Source: Aulostomus chinensis (taxonomy: Eukaryota > Chordata > Actinopteri > Syngnathiformes > Aulostomidae). Taken from it: a stretch of 64,000 nt of DNA. Positions 23,381 through 34,560 of this stretch are shown in pieces (position 1 is the stretch's first letter; the number at the start of each line of letters is the position of its first letter). The stretch lies in the NCBI GenBank assembly GCA_037954235.1, contig JBBMOA010000007.1, forward strand, positions 18,359,501 through 18,423,500, in the 5' to 3' direction. The position numbers and the translations under genes were made by a program. The notes below the pieces were generated by a model. The model did no database searches. It worked only from the letters and a program-made list of their open reading frames with translations, and was not told the DNA's origin.

Positions 23381-23886
23381 TGCCGTATGAAATATCGAAA
23401 AAAGCTTGGCGCACTTGCTTTGCACCGCATCAGACCGAGCAGGCATGTAATGAGCTGACAACCAGAGGAACCGCAATCTTTAAGAGTTTATCAAACTACT
23501 TGCACCTTCTAATTAAAGGAAGCACAACCACCAGGATACATTTACATTTGATTTGATGTGGAGTAGAAAATCTCCCCATTAGCGTCCTCCTCCCCGTGAA
23601 TATGACAGTAATTGCTGCCTCACTCTGTTCCTGTTGTCCTGCTTTAGTTGAACACATTTAGCAAATTTACCTTGTACTGTAGGTTATTATTGTGCTATAC
23701 AGTCTGGGGAATCAAATCACTTAGGTTATCGTATTAATTAAGTCAAAATAAATGTGCTGGAGCTAATTTATTCCCTCCAAATACCATGGGATCTCCCACT
23801 GCAACTAATGGCATAGTCTGACATTTCATAGTCTTAACAAATAACCTGAAGTAATTCATTTAGATTTTTCCAATTAGAGATAATTT
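23380..23886. promoter_or_regulatory. Strong candidate CNE block
   Basis: Unique sequence with CpGs (23400-23480) followed by homeodomain-rich words (CTAATTAAAGG, GTATTAATTAAG, CCAATTAGAG). It is one of the clearest enhancer-like stretches by texture. Inference only. Confidence 0.38.
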
Positions 23887-23918
23887 CTTTTGGCTATAGT
23901 ATAGTGTATAGCCAAAAG
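23887..23918. repeat. Perfect hairpin, 12-bp arms
   Basis: CTTTTGGCTATA, an 8-nt loop, then TATAGCCAAAAG. The arms are exact reverse complements. A second hairpin starts 14 bases downstream. Confidence 0.88.
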
Positions 23919-23931
23919 TTGCACTATATTT

Positions 23932-23969
23932 GAACAGAATAGCTATAATATATGATAGCTTTTCTGTTC
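23932..23969. repeat. Near-perfect hairpin, 15-bp arms
   Basis: GAACAGAATAGCTAT, an 8-nt loop, then ATAGCTTTTCTGTTC, with one mismatched pair. Neighbouring sequence is AT-rich. It could be a MITE remnant or a structured RNA; there is no further evidence. Confidence 0.86.
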
Positions 23970-24240
23970 TTTGTTTTTCCAGACCTTTATATTTTAATGT
24001 TTTTTCTTGAGATATTTTACCCTATATAATTTCTTTTTCTCTCACACACATTCAAATGCCAGTCTTAAGTTTCTGTTTGTTTTATAACAAGCTTACATAC
24101 AACACGTTTGAATTATTCATAGAGGATTTGCCACTTTCTTTACTGATAAACACATGAGTAATTTAGTGTTTTCCCTCAACAGCCTGAAGTAGGAAAGACA
24201 GACTTGGAGAAAGTGTATATAACACAAGCATATGACAGTG
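23970..24240. other. AT-rich spacer
   Basis: T-rich sequence without recognisable features. Confidence 0.5.
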
Positions 24241-24860
24241 GTGAACCTCCGTGCCCCTGCCCTCACCCGCCCCTCAGGCCCTCAGTGGAATAACACTTGA
24301 TCCAAAGCTCTTGAGTGTCTGTCCACGCCTCCTTTTTATGGCCTGTGGGCATGTGAAGACCTCGAGCCAGCCGTGCTTATCTGACCCTAACCTTGGCGTA
24401 TGGTGACCTTGACCCGCACCTCACCCCTTCCTCATCCTCAGGGCTACATCTGTTCCTTTCCCTCGGACACCCAAGTAGTTAGTGATATTGAAACATCACC
24501 TTGGGGCTCCATTTGTTTTCTCTGGAGAGGTCAGTGAAGGGTTGTCATTAGGACTGAACTTGATCCCCTGCTTCCCCATAAATTGGTCTATCCATGCGAG
24601 GAGTGAGCAGCACACTGTAAATAATGAGCGTGTAATGCCGAACATGAAACGGAACCTCGAAGCTGTCATTCTATACACTTCCTTTTTTATATTGCACAGA
24701 GTCATTTCTTCCCAGTCAGTTGTGCCGTGGAATAAAAGTACACATGGAGAAGAAATACAGTTGATACAGCAGATGACTGGGAAAACAACTTTATTTGAGT
24801 TTGCCAGAAAAATTATTGATTACTGTGTTGTCATCGTTTTCATCAAGTAATCGTAGAAGC
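24240..24860. promoter_or_regulatory. Candidate CNE block with 122-codon chance frame
   Basis: Positions 24240-24480 are GC-richer and unique, and 24480-24700 continues as balanced sequence. The plus frame 24482-24850 begins at a non-ATG-like context and resembles no family I know; a minus frame overlaps it. I favour non-coding. Confidence 0.3.
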
Positions 24861-25740
24861 ACGACATGAAACTTGTTGCCTTGGCTTCCAGAAAGCATAC
24901 ATTGTGTGGTCCTGTCATTTCAACTCACTGGATGGTATCTTGATTGTGATGCCCTTTATTTTTTTATTTATTTATTTTTTGCTTAGTGTTTCAGCAGTTC
25001 GGTGAATTGGCTGACCTTTTTGCAAGTCTTTCCCTTTTATTCTCGCCAGCAGGAAAAAAAAAAGGGCGTCCTTACCGTACAGTACCCACAGAGTTGATAT
25101 TAATATTAATGAAGATACACTGACAATGTCAGGTTTTAATGGATAATAAATTAAATGATTCTCATTGATAGTTAACCAAGTGTGAGCAATAAACCTCAAA
25201 CTAAAGCAGAATGCCATCTTTGTAAGCAGTGATATTTTAATAAATCATAAGGAGGAGGGGGAGGGGGGGGGGCTGAAAATCTTTCCTGTCGTGCAGATCA
25301 GATTCATCCCAGAACCCCTTCAAGGAAAGATGTGTTTGGGAAATTAAGGAGGAGAAAGAAAGCCTCTTGGCAGTATCGTGTTCTCTGAGTACGTGAAAAT
25401 GTATTTTCCGTCTCTATCAATCCAATGGTATCGTATCGCACTGGAGTCAAGGGGGAGGCTAAAGGTTACAACTCTGAAACATGGCATTGATCCTAACACC
25501 TGACAGCATCCCCCTTCCCTGCTTCTCTTTGTCTCATTGTTTTTTTGGTAATTATTACATGTCACTTGCTGCTTTTGTTGCGGCTCTTTTCATTGTGATG
25601 TATTACAATACCTGCAGAATCCAACACCGAGATAAAGTGTATAACCACTGTGTTATCAAAGTCAGTAGTTTAGGAGAAATTATTCTCTTTTCATGTTCTC
25701 TCTATTGCATCGGCCGTACATAAGGCTGGAACCGAAAGGT
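24860..25740. other. Spacer with G-run
   Basis: AT-rich, with TTTA repeats (24957-24980), an A-run (25056-25066) and a G-rich patch (25253-25272). Short frames only. Positions 25290-25500 are mildly more unique. Confidence 0.5.
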
Positions 25741-26030
25741 GTTGTCGAGCCCCTGTGCGCTCTGCATATCATAAATCAGACCTAACTGACATTTTTTTAA
25801 AGAGAATGAATATCCACCCACTCTCTGTGGAAGGGCCATGGTATTTGTATGGTCAATGTGACCTTTCTCCATACCCTCTCAGATTAGGTGTACGACATAG
25901 AAAATTGCGCTGTTGGTGCAGTCCATAAATCATACCAGGCCATTTTTTCCTTTAAAGAGGTATGTAAATACCAGTGTACTAGCTAGGTAAACAACACTAA
26001 CCCTGATACAAATGGCTCGAAAATTGAAGA
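25740..26030. promoter_or_regulatory. Small candidate CNE
   Basis: Unique sequence with GGTCAATGTGACCTTTC (25850-25866), a nuclear-receptor-like arrangement of two inverted TGACC/GGTCA halves. It is not a canonical spacing, so confidence is low. Confidence 0.3.
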
Positions 26031-26395
26031 AAAGCACCTTATTTTTCAGCTGAAATTGCTTTTGAAACCCAGTTCTGGCACATGGGATGAAGGAGCCATG
26101 AAATGATTTGTGCTGGGGGAATAGAAATGGCTTGATGATAACCACACTCGACACAGTTCCTGTGCTGGGGAGTTCCAGCAATGATCAAAGATATCATTGT
26201 TGCACATTATTTCCCCCCCATGCAGACCCCAAATGCCTCTGTATATGAAGTGACATCCACCCCCATGCACTCAGAGTATATTTCGTTTTAGGGGACAAAG
26301 GCCCACCACCAGAGTACAGCGAGGGGCTGAGTTTAACCAGCCAGTCCTGCTGCTGCCGCCATACAAGCCCTCAGAGAAGTGGAATTAAATACTAG
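26030..26395. promoter_or_regulatory. Strong candidate CNE with TCF/LEF core
   Basis: Unique balanced sequence. GATCAAAGAT (26183-26192) holds a TCF/LEF core and lies in the loop of a 7-bp inverted repeat, CAATGAT...ATCATTG (26179-26199). No gene recognised. Confidence 0.37.
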
Positions 26396-26750
26396 TTAAC
26401 ATGGTGAGAACATTCGACATGAGTATTTGTCGTTTTATAAATATAACTGTAAAAGATTTGTAATATTTGATTTGTAGGCTGTAGCAGCTTGAATGGAAAA
26501 TACGACTGTATGTCAAAGAAAGACACAAAGGACAAGTTAAACCAAACAAAATCACAACAGAAACATCCCTCAGTGTTTTATCTGTGCTGTAGGTGTAAGA
26601 TATAAATCCAAGTGGAAAGTAACTGGTCTTCTGCATGGTTGTTGAGGTTAAACATTGATGGTTGTGCAGAATTTGCCAAAAAAAGTGAAGCCTCCTGCTC
26701 TTCGGTCTGTCCCCCCAGAAATACAGCACCTAACAATCCCACACCCATTG
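26395..26750. other. Spacer crossed by a minus-strand frame
   Basis: A 114-codon minus-strand frame (26385-26729) covers the stretch but is rich in Tyr/Ser/Ile from AT-rich codons and has no recognisable domain. I treat it as chance. Confidence 0.45.
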
Positions 26751-27050
26751 CGTTTTGTCAGTGATGAAGCTTACCGGAAATGATGCTCAACCAATTGTTC
26801 ACTCTAGACTTCGTAACATGGACGGTGCAGTCCGGACTGATCGTATCCTGATGAAAGATTGTTTGAGCCGCCGTAAACACGACAAATATCACCAAACTTT
26901 GATGGGGTTTTCTCTGGCAGCCACGGCTGGGCCATTGTACAACGCACATGTTGCTGGTTGGACCGTGTTTACAGGCACACGACTCCTGCGCGCCACTGCA
27001 CCAACTTCAGAGGCTTCCTAAAAACTTTCAACTGGTTCTGCAATGCATAG
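26750..27050 (+). other. Unrecognised open segment, possible CNE or exon
   Basis: The plus frame 26755-27021 stays open for 88 codons across sequence with unusually many CpGs for this window; an ATG occurs at 26763. Charged and polar residues are evenly spread, unlike low-complexity frames. I recognise no family and see no strong acceptor or donor. It is more likely a conserved non-coding block or an old pseudogene piece than an exon. Confidence 0.2.
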
Positions 27051-27700
27051 ATGTTTTAACTATAATGTTTTAGTGAAAAAGCCTGCACTCTGTCTCTATG
27101 ATGTGCGAATGAAGGGTTATTTATCAAGTCTGTGCGTTCACATATTGAGCCAATCTTCGTCTTGGACCATGCTGTGACTATGCCTTCAAAAGCAACATCA
27201 CATATGGTCAATGCAAATTTCTGTGCTGGTCCCATGTCTTTAAATCCTAAATATATTTCCATTGCTTTTTTTTTTGGCAACTCATCACCTACAATCCCAC
27301 ACATAGAATCTCAAGGAGAGCTGCGGGGCACAACCCATGACAGCCAGAGGGACTGCTAATTCCTAACATCTGGTACAAGCTGGTACAGTCCACAGTATTG
27401 CCATGATCATGGTATCACTGTGGTGGATGCTGCTTGGCAGCTTGTGGCTTCAGACTGTTGAAGAATCACCCCCATCGTGTTCTAAGCAGAACGGGCGGAG
27501 AGCAAACTGTTTCATTTCAGCACGGTGGACTATTGATGCCTGCAGTAGATCCCCTGTTATCTAATCAAACAGCACTGGTCAGTCATGATGCCAACTCCTA
27601 AATCCACAGCCGTCTGTAAAGCCGTGGGGGGAGATTAACCGCTACAGTGCCAATGTCCTACATTCAAAGACTTCCTCTTAAGATCTCTTTTCCTGGAAAG
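27050..27700. promoter_or_regulatory. Strong candidate CNE series
   Basis: Nearly continuous unique sequence, especially 27370-27670, with GTTATCTAATCAAACAG (homeodomain/GATA-like) and NFI-like TTGGCAG. Frames on opposite strands (27056-27359) overlap. The function is inferred. Confidence 0.38.
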
Positions 27701-28090
27701 TACAGTTATCCATACAAGCAAACACACACAGACAACACACATACAGCCTAAAGTAAGAGTCCTTCATGCTGTAATGGGGCTATCACAAAGACCACACAGC
27801 TTGCATTTTGGAAGAAGACTTCATTCTTTCTGAAAGCTCTTTGTCTGTAACCACTACAATACCTCAAAGATCCTTAGTAGAGCATTGGAACATGTGTTGT
27901 TTTGCTATGTAGGTGCGGCCTTGTGTATAATATCTCCAGTGAGTAGAATAGAACAAGAACTGACAAAGACATTTTTCTTTTCCCTCTTGTGGTCTGTAGA
28001 CATCCTACAGTTTCTCCTTTATTATAACCCAAGAAGCAGAAGCTTTCACAAAACATGAAAAGAGCTCTGGGCACTTCTTTAATATTTATA
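27700..28090. other. Spacer
   Basis: Mixed sequence with short CA stretches near 27720. No gene seen. Confidence 0.5.
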
Positions 28091-28270
28091 TCACAGTCTG
28101 GTGTGGCAGTAATGATATTAGGGAGCTGACGGAATTCTCCACCCAGCTGGACATGTTAATTGAGAAGCCAGGATTCAAAGGCGAAAGTTCACATATGCAG
28201 ATGGTGGGACAATGGAAGATGGCAGACCCTGGGTTACTCTTATTTTCAAGCTATACCTTAATGGCAGTAT
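28090..28270. promoter_or_regulatory. Small candidate CNE
   Basis: Unique balanced sequence containing GTTAATTGAG and GGCGAAAG words. Flanked by T-rich spacers. Confidence 0.3.
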
Positions 28271-28870
28271 TTTTTTTCATCCCTCCTTTTTTCCCAAAGT
28301 TTTGTGCAAACTGAGTCCCTGAGGTCCGTAGCAATGCACAAGGCTTGTCCCTGTACCTGCCCTTGACAACAGACTAATTTTTTCTGGTTGAAATCACAAA
28401 ATTTCTTTTTGAAACCTCCTTTTTTTTTTAAGAAAAAGAAGGCTCATTTATTTTGATTTCACTTGGTGGGCTGTTAATACGTAACAATAGCGTAAATTTG
28501 TTTCCTTTTCATTTGTAGTGTACCATTACATTAATTAGCTGTGAGGAATAAATATATTACTTATGGTTTTGTGAAAATATCAATTATCAACATTAGCAGT
28601 GCAGTAGTACACAAAAGTTATTTTGCATTGTACCTATATCACACAAACTGAAGTACTTTGACTGGAGTCAACTTCAGAGACTTGTCCTTGTAAATTACAT
28701 GCAGTATGTTTTGTGATAATATGGCTGTAAATCAGTGTATTTCATTTGATTTTGAATGATAGTGGTAGATTTTGGCTAGATTAGAAGTGCTGATTGGGTT
28801 AAACATTTATATTACACCCATGTAACAGTAAAATGATCTCACCATCAGTGAAAGTCATACTGCTGGGAAG
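28270..28870. other. AT-rich spacer
   Basis: Contains T-runs (28270-28295, 28422-28430) and AT-rich sequence with no features recognised. Confidence 0.55.
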
Positions 28871-29290
28871 ACTAACAGATGGGTTTATCTTTAGTGAGAT
28901 GGATACTGTCGCAGCACACATCTACATCAAATTAGAGTACACAGAGTGAGTCCTCCCCCCACTCTGACCATACACCGGAAAGCAGGTGTCTGCTTAATAA
29001 TTTGGTCAAAGATCAGTGAGTTAAAGGTTGAGGCCAGGGGCAGAGAGGGCTAGGGTCATCGTGGTGGCAGGGAGGTGGTGAGACATGATCTCCTCAAGTC
29101 TGGAACAGCCAAACCCCAAGGTCATCCATTAGTGCTCTGGCCCATTGCTGCTGGAAGACCCACAATAAATTTACTGTGCACCCTTAACCCTTTTAATACT
29201 CACCATGACCCAGATGAGGAGATCAGCTCCCCACGGGAGGGGCACATTACATTATTAGCACTGTGCATCCATTGACAGCTATTATATTCC
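28870..29290. promoter_or_regulatory. Strong candidate CNE with DR1-like word
   Basis: TGGTCAAAGATCA (29003-29015) is close to the DR1 site bound by HNF4/COUP-TF/RXR family receptors. The block is unique and balanced throughout. TCCATTGACAGCT lies near 29267. The 66-codon frame here has no recognised content. Confidence 0.38.
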
Positions 29291-29500
29291 GAGGGTGTAT
29301 TAGGGGTGACTTTATACTGTAAATACTTCAACACTAAAACACATTGAGCTCACTCTCTTTACAATAATGTTTAGTTTTGAGTTCAGCGATCTATAATTGA
29401 TGAAATTAACTGAATAAAGAGAAGATTTACTAATAATGTGAGTGAGATTGCATCTTTAATTTAAATTACGAGAAGTTTTAATATCTTGATTCCCTCCCTT
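29290..29500. other. AT-rich spacer
   Basis: No features recognised. Confidence 0.5.
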
Positions 29501-30060
29501 AGCCATCTGTGATCACTTTCAAACATGCCGATGATAGTGTCAGTCTGGCTAAATTCTTAAAGAACATCTGAGTTATGACTGATTATTATCTGTTCTTTCA
29601 AACAATGAACAACTCTACCTCTAATACAATAGCAAGAAAAAGTGGAGCTGCAAGGAAGATGGAGAATGAAATGTCAACAGTGTCAACCACTCCCTTTAAA
29701 TAGGACTCTCCTATGATCCCTTGCCACCATGCTCGGTCAAACCTTTCCAGGTGTCAAGACTGGGCGTCAGAAAAAGAAATTAAAGTGACATAGTGTTGAC
29801 AGGACGAGAAGACATTCCAGTTTTCACCCCTCTCAGGACAAGCGGGAGCCATCACCTCGGCCCAGACACAGGCACTAATGAATCAAGCAACACCTTAACT
29901 TCTGCAGTGCAGGAGACTTTTGGCCGGGGGCACCCATATAGTGTCATTGATAATGGGATCCTGTATTGGACTGCTGTTGATTTGATGTCTGCTGCAACCT
30001 CTACCATGGCCTGCCATTTTGACACAGCTTAATTTGCCCCTTGCTCATGAGGACATCCTG
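29500..30060. promoter_or_regulatory. Strong candidate CNE with 79-codon open frame
   Basis: Unique sequence with two parts (29500-29640 and 29690-30050). The plus frame 29793-30032 is compositionally protein-like (Thr/Ser/Asp-rich, no low complexity) but has no recognisable family and no good splice acceptor nearby. A conserved non-coding block is the simpler reading. Confidence 0.35.
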
Positions 30061-31250
30061 TTAGAGGGTGTTGCACATGTTGTAGGTCTTCAGTTTCCCT
30101 ACTTATGTTAGATCTTGAGAATCCTGCGGTGTTTTATTAAGCAAAGGGCGCTCAATTGAATGTGATTAACCAACAAGGTATAATATTTGTGGTAATATGC
30201 AAGACAGAGATGAGTCCAAGCAAGTCAACAACACTGATTTTGGGGGCAGGATTTGTATATTTTTTGCCAGATTGGTCAAAACAAATAAAATGTGTTACGA
30301 CTACTGTAGTAACAGTCAGCTGACAAACAGCCAAATCATTCTTAGTGGATAATTTAAATAGCTACTGAGCATATTCCACGATACAAGAATGTGATTATTT
30401 GCCTCACAAACCAAAAAAGGCCATAGACTGTAAATTACATGCATCAAGGTAGGCTAGTAATCATCTACCGTGGATGCTGTTGTGAATAAGAGATAATTCA
30501 TTTTCAGAGTCAAAGGCTTTAAGAGGTTATTCTAGGTTTAAATCTTTCCAATAAACAAAGTTATTTACGTCAAGAAATCTCTTAAAAGATAAAAGAAAAA
30601 CCGCTGGCGATGTCACCTTGTTGCAAAGATGGCTGCATCTAAGAATGGACCACTGAGGATGGAACATGTAATAACTCATCCGTGATTATCTTAAGTGTGG
30701 GTGTATTTTAAGCAGAGATTCACTGATGTGAATATTGGAAACATCTCATCACAGCGGTACGTGACAGTTAACCAAGGGTGCTTGCAGCAAATGCTTCCTG
30801 CAGTCATTTCTGCACTGCTGATGTTCCAGCAATGGATATTATATGCTGTTATTGAACTGTTTTACATTTTCTCTTTATTTCAACCACCATGTATTAATGA
30901 GAAAAGGATAAACTGTTGTTTTACTGAGTATTAACTGTGCAAATCATTTTCATCACTTACGCAAAAAAATAATACTTGTGATTATTTTACATGCAAAATA
31001 ATCCAGTGATTAAATAAATCCATGACATAAGCATTTTAAGTTTTAATAATAATAATGATGGGGTTTTTTTTCTATGCCCAATTTTTATTTATTTTGCTCA
31101 AAGTGTGCAGGTTTAAATCGACTTCCAGTATCAATAAAAAAGAGAACTGGCATAAACAGGTCATAAATTTCCCTCTAATTTCATAACTTGACGTTTGATG
31201 CACAGTGAAGTCGTGCCCTGAGGTTTTTTTGTCAGTAAAAAATACAAAAA
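30060..31250. other. Mostly AT-rich spacer
   Basis: Contains a small unique patch at 30595-30680 (with GCTGGCGATGTCACC) and AT-rich sequence elsewhere. A 141-codon minus frame begins in the following block and runs to 31072; it is not recognisable. Confidence 0.5.
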
Positions 31251-31420
31251 GGTAACAGAAAGCATACACCCGCACCTTTGATTGATTTTTATCATGGTTG
31301 TTGCAGTGAGCATAACCTTGCCTGCCGTGTTCTTCCTGGCAACAGAGCGCTTCATTGATCAGATCTTTATTAAAGATGAACCGTGTGCTGCGTTTCCACC
31401 TAACCTCTTTTTTAGAACAA
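31250..31420. promoter_or_regulatory. Small candidate CNE
   Basis: Unique, balanced sequence within the long minus-strand frame 31072-31497. TTCATTGATCAGATC and CTTTATTAAAG words occur. No splice sites of note. Confidence 0.28.
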
Positions 31421-31827
31421 ATATGAATAAACTTCTGCAGGGAAACCGTTAAAACTTTAAATCTCAGACCCTTTGAACATCTAAGTGATGGTTGCATGTT
31501 GAAATGTGGGATTCACATACATTTCTAGGATTTTCCCACAAATGGTATCTAAATTATCTGTCTAATTGAAATTAAATGACGATGATTTGATGATTGCATA
31601 CAATTTAGACATATTATTGATAATATTTTTCTCCTTGGAGCATAAGGGGGGGTTGCAACTATTCTACTATACTATAAATTCTGGGTTTGCACTGTTCACT
31701 GGATGATGTGAACAGCAGTCAAGCATCATTTATACACAAGGGAAGTGTCATTTGGTGAGGACACTCTTAATGACTTTCTCACACTTAAATAGATGTTTCA
31801 TATGTACACCCCCACACCCCCAGCCTA

Positions 31828-31831
<4 letters not shown>
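31420..31831. other. AT-rich spacer
   Basis: No features recognised before the CA repeat. Confidence 0.5.

Positions 31832-31878
<47 letters not shown>
31832..31878 (+). repeat. (CA)n microsatellite
   Basis: A perfect run of CA dinucleotides, followed at 31930-31970 by a C-rich tract. Confidence 0.97.
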
Positions 31879-31880
<2 letters not shown>

Positions 31881-32310
31881 TTGCATGTCTGTACATTTAT
31901 GTCTTGAGCTGTCTTTCGTCAACACCACCAGATACACCCCCACCCCCTCCCCCCCACCCCAACATCCCCCTGCTTGCAAGGCTGGTGGCTCCTTTGTGTG
32001 ACCCGTTCTCACTGTGTTCCATCTCCACATCATGCAGCCAGCCTTTCACAGCAGCAATTCAGCTGCAACAATCACACACTCACGCCTTTAAAAAAAAGAC
32101 CTTTTGCTCCCTTTGCCAACCAATTAAGAGCCATCACAGGCTTGGATGCAGTAAGAAAGCGATTTCAAAAAAGCTTTAAATGTTTAAATGGAAAAAAAAT
32201 AGTTATGCTTTTTTTCCTTCGTATTTTTTTTAACCTTGAAAATGAATCATTTCTGAACGGAGATTCTATGTTTATTTATATGTTGTTTTGTTAATTTGCA
32301 CACAGACAGC
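31879..32310. other. Spacer with C-rich tract
   Basis: C-rich sequence near 31935-31970 produces a proline-rich frame. After 32180 the sequence is AT-rich with A- and T-runs. Confidence 0.5.
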
Positions 32311-32800
32311 GGAGGGCACACCACAGTTTAAAAACATGACTGAGCCAGCCGTTGCTTTTGAAGCTGCCATGCAAGTGTGTGATTCCCGATGAACTTGAGG
32401 TCATAGATTCCCAGTGGCTGCGTCGGGCAGGGAATGGAGACCAGCAGGGTTCAAGCCTTGGGTCACTGGAGCTTCAGAAGTGGCCAGTCAGCTTTGTCCC
32501 AGGAGGGATGATGGTGACTGATTCACTGGTGTTTTCTCAAGGTCCACTGCATCCTGCAGCAAAGACTCCGACTTAGAGCCTGCAGAAAGAGGGAGCAGCC
32601 TCTCATCTCCAGTTCACAGAACTCCAAAAGGGGGGCAAATCTGGATGTGGTCCAGAATGCCCCGAGATACACAAAATCCAGTCGCAACCTCACGGTGGCA
32701 CTGCCAGACCTCATTTCATTCTTTTCCTCCATGTATAATCTGCAGTGCACATTAGGCCTGTGACATGCACCGTGCATGGTTCATTTCCCCATTGTAGGGA
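32310..32800. promoter_or_regulatory. Candidate CNE block
   Basis: Unique and balanced from 32310 to 32560 and moderately so to 32760. A 74-codon frame on plus and an 84-codon frame on minus overlap at their ends; neither is recognised. Confidence 0.33.
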
Positions 32801-33260
32801 AGTGTTGAACCAAGGTGTTGTCATCTAGCCTTTATAACGCAAAAAGAGGTATAGGAATAGGAACTCCACTGTGAGAGTGTTTTTTTTTTTTTCTTTTCAG
32901 TCTAACTAAGTTAAAAGGCTTACTTAGCCCTAATCAAAATGGCAGGCCCACTGGCATGGTATGTCCCAGCTGTGGCTCTGGCGCAGCATTTCCCCTCTCC
33001 CCCGTACATTGTTCTGGGCAGCACATCCAAGAGCTCTTGCTGTGTTATGTACTTAACTGAGGTCAGAGTTGTCATTATCTGGGTCTTGTTGGCACTAAGG
33101 CCTCCTCTGATGATCGGACTCCCTTTCAGACCTGCAGCTTTTAGCACTCCCTAAGAGTTAACCTCTGTGAAGATCAGGCAATCAACCACCTGCAAATCCA
33201 GCCCAGGGCTGGTTTTGTGTTTAAAGGACTATGCTTTATGACATTCTGTCGCATGGGTGC
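32800..33260. promoter_or_regulatory. Strong candidate CNE block
   Basis: After a T-run (32880-32892), 32920-33240 is unique with balanced base use. Frames are open on both strands over 32920-33154, so openness is not evidence of coding here. Words include CCTAATCAAAATGG and AGGCAATCAACC. Confidence 0.36.
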
Positions 33261-33985
33261 TGTTTGCCCTGACCTGGTGTAAGTTTAGCACAGATGCTGT
33301 AAGATTTATCTCTGATCTTTTTTTTCCCCTCTCTCTCTCTCTATGGTTGGGGGGGGGGGGGGGGGATTAGTGAAGTTTATATGCACAGATAGGGGACATG
33401 TGCAGTTGATAATTAGGTGGCTCAAAATGACTAGAGGCCAGACCCCTGTCATCCAACAACAAGTCAAATTCTAGTGCTTGCATTCACACTCTGTGTCAGA
33501 CTAAGAGACAATGCAGGTCTGATTTTTTTTTCTGTCTTATATATGTATATATAATATCTTCTTTTTTTTAAGGGTTGTGCTCCACTGGTAAATAGTAAAA
33601 ATATGATCCTTGGAGGAATTTTGAAATGGATTGAGGAGAAAGAACTCGACATGAGATGAGGTTTGTCGAAGCGAAGGTTTTTATTTCTTGATCTAAGCAC
33701 TGTGTTCTCCAGTCGAGCAACTCCTCGTCATTCATGCCAACTTCATAGTGTTGCTCTGCAAGAAATTATTGTGTTGAATATACTAGATTTTGAAGGATAT
33801 GTGTCCCCCCAAGCTTGTCTTGTTTTCTCATTCTCTTGCTGTCCCTCTCTGTGTGTCCCTGCCTCACAAACACATACTCGCATATTGCAACATGCACTCA
33901 AGCAGACATGCTCAACGCTGTTTAAAACCAGTTCTCCCCTCTATAGCAATTTTGTCAGAAGTTGACAATGTCTTGATTTAGTTGT
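33260..33985. other. Spacer with CT tract and G-run
   Basis: A CT tract (33329-33342) is followed by a 17-base G-run (33349-33365). The rest is AT-rich or mixed, with TATATGTATATATAATAT near 33539. Overlapping short frames only. Confidence 0.5.
33349..33365 (+). repeat. Poly-G run (17 bp)
   Basis: A long guanine homopolymer, rare in vertebrate DNA and prone to sequencing length error and to G-quadruplex folding. Confidence 0.9.
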
Positions 33986-34180
33986 CTGGCTGTTCCGGCC
34001 AGTTTTCCCTGCTGCGCTAATGTGAACAGGACATCCTGCTGGGCACCAAAGAATACCACTTCACGGCAGCCGCAGAGCTGGCAGCTTTTATTTATAGCGC
34101 TACCGAAATGAATGGGTATTAGTGTCCAAACATTTCACCATGCTCCTGCAGCCACACACAAAAGCCACTGATTTCCAGCA
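33985..34180. promoter_or_regulatory. Strong candidate CNE
   Basis: Unique sequence with TTTTATTTATAG (HOX/CDX-like) next to GCGCTACCG and GGTATTAG words. The contrast with the flanking AG-rich sequence is sharp. Confidence 0.37.
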
Positions 34181-34560
34181 AATCTGCACTTATTTTATTC
34201 AAGAAGACTAAAGCAAGGGAGAAGGAGAGAGAAACAGACAGGGAGAGAGAACACATTTATAATGACTTAAAAGACCTCAAAAGAAGAATGGGAATTGAAA
34301 AGGATTTACGAAACAGAAATGGAAAAGGGAGAGGGGAAAAAAGGCCCGTCTATGTTATTGCATTTTTGTCTGCGTTGAAAATGAAAAATATCTATATCTC
34401 TAAAATGACTCAACTTAAGTGCTTAGGTTCACAAAAATGTATTTTCCTCCCAAATCACCCAGTTTTCAGTTGCTCTGTTTTGTCCAGCAGTAAAAGCATT
34501 GTATTTTATAGGTCTGCGCGCGGAATGAGACATGAGTCATTTTATCATTGCTAAAAATGT
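34180..34560. other. A/G-rich spacer with AP-1 word
   Basis: Purine-rich near 34210-34350. ATGAGTCAT (34532-34540) is a perfect AP-1 palindrome. Confidence 0.5.

Noticed and set aside
23887..23969. Tandem microRNA precursors
   Set aside because: Arms of 12-15 bp are too short for a Drosha substrate and the sequences match no microRNA I know.
24482..24850. 122-codon frame
   Set aside because: No recognisable domain and no splice support; the sequence texture fits a conserved non-coding block better.
31072..31497. 141-codon minus-strand frame
   Set aside because: AT-driven composition, no family recognised, no splice signals; an overlapping frame in another register is open too.
31793..32179. 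128-codon frame
   Set aside because: It starts in a CA repeat (Thr-His) and passes through a C-rich tract (poly-Pro); not a protein.
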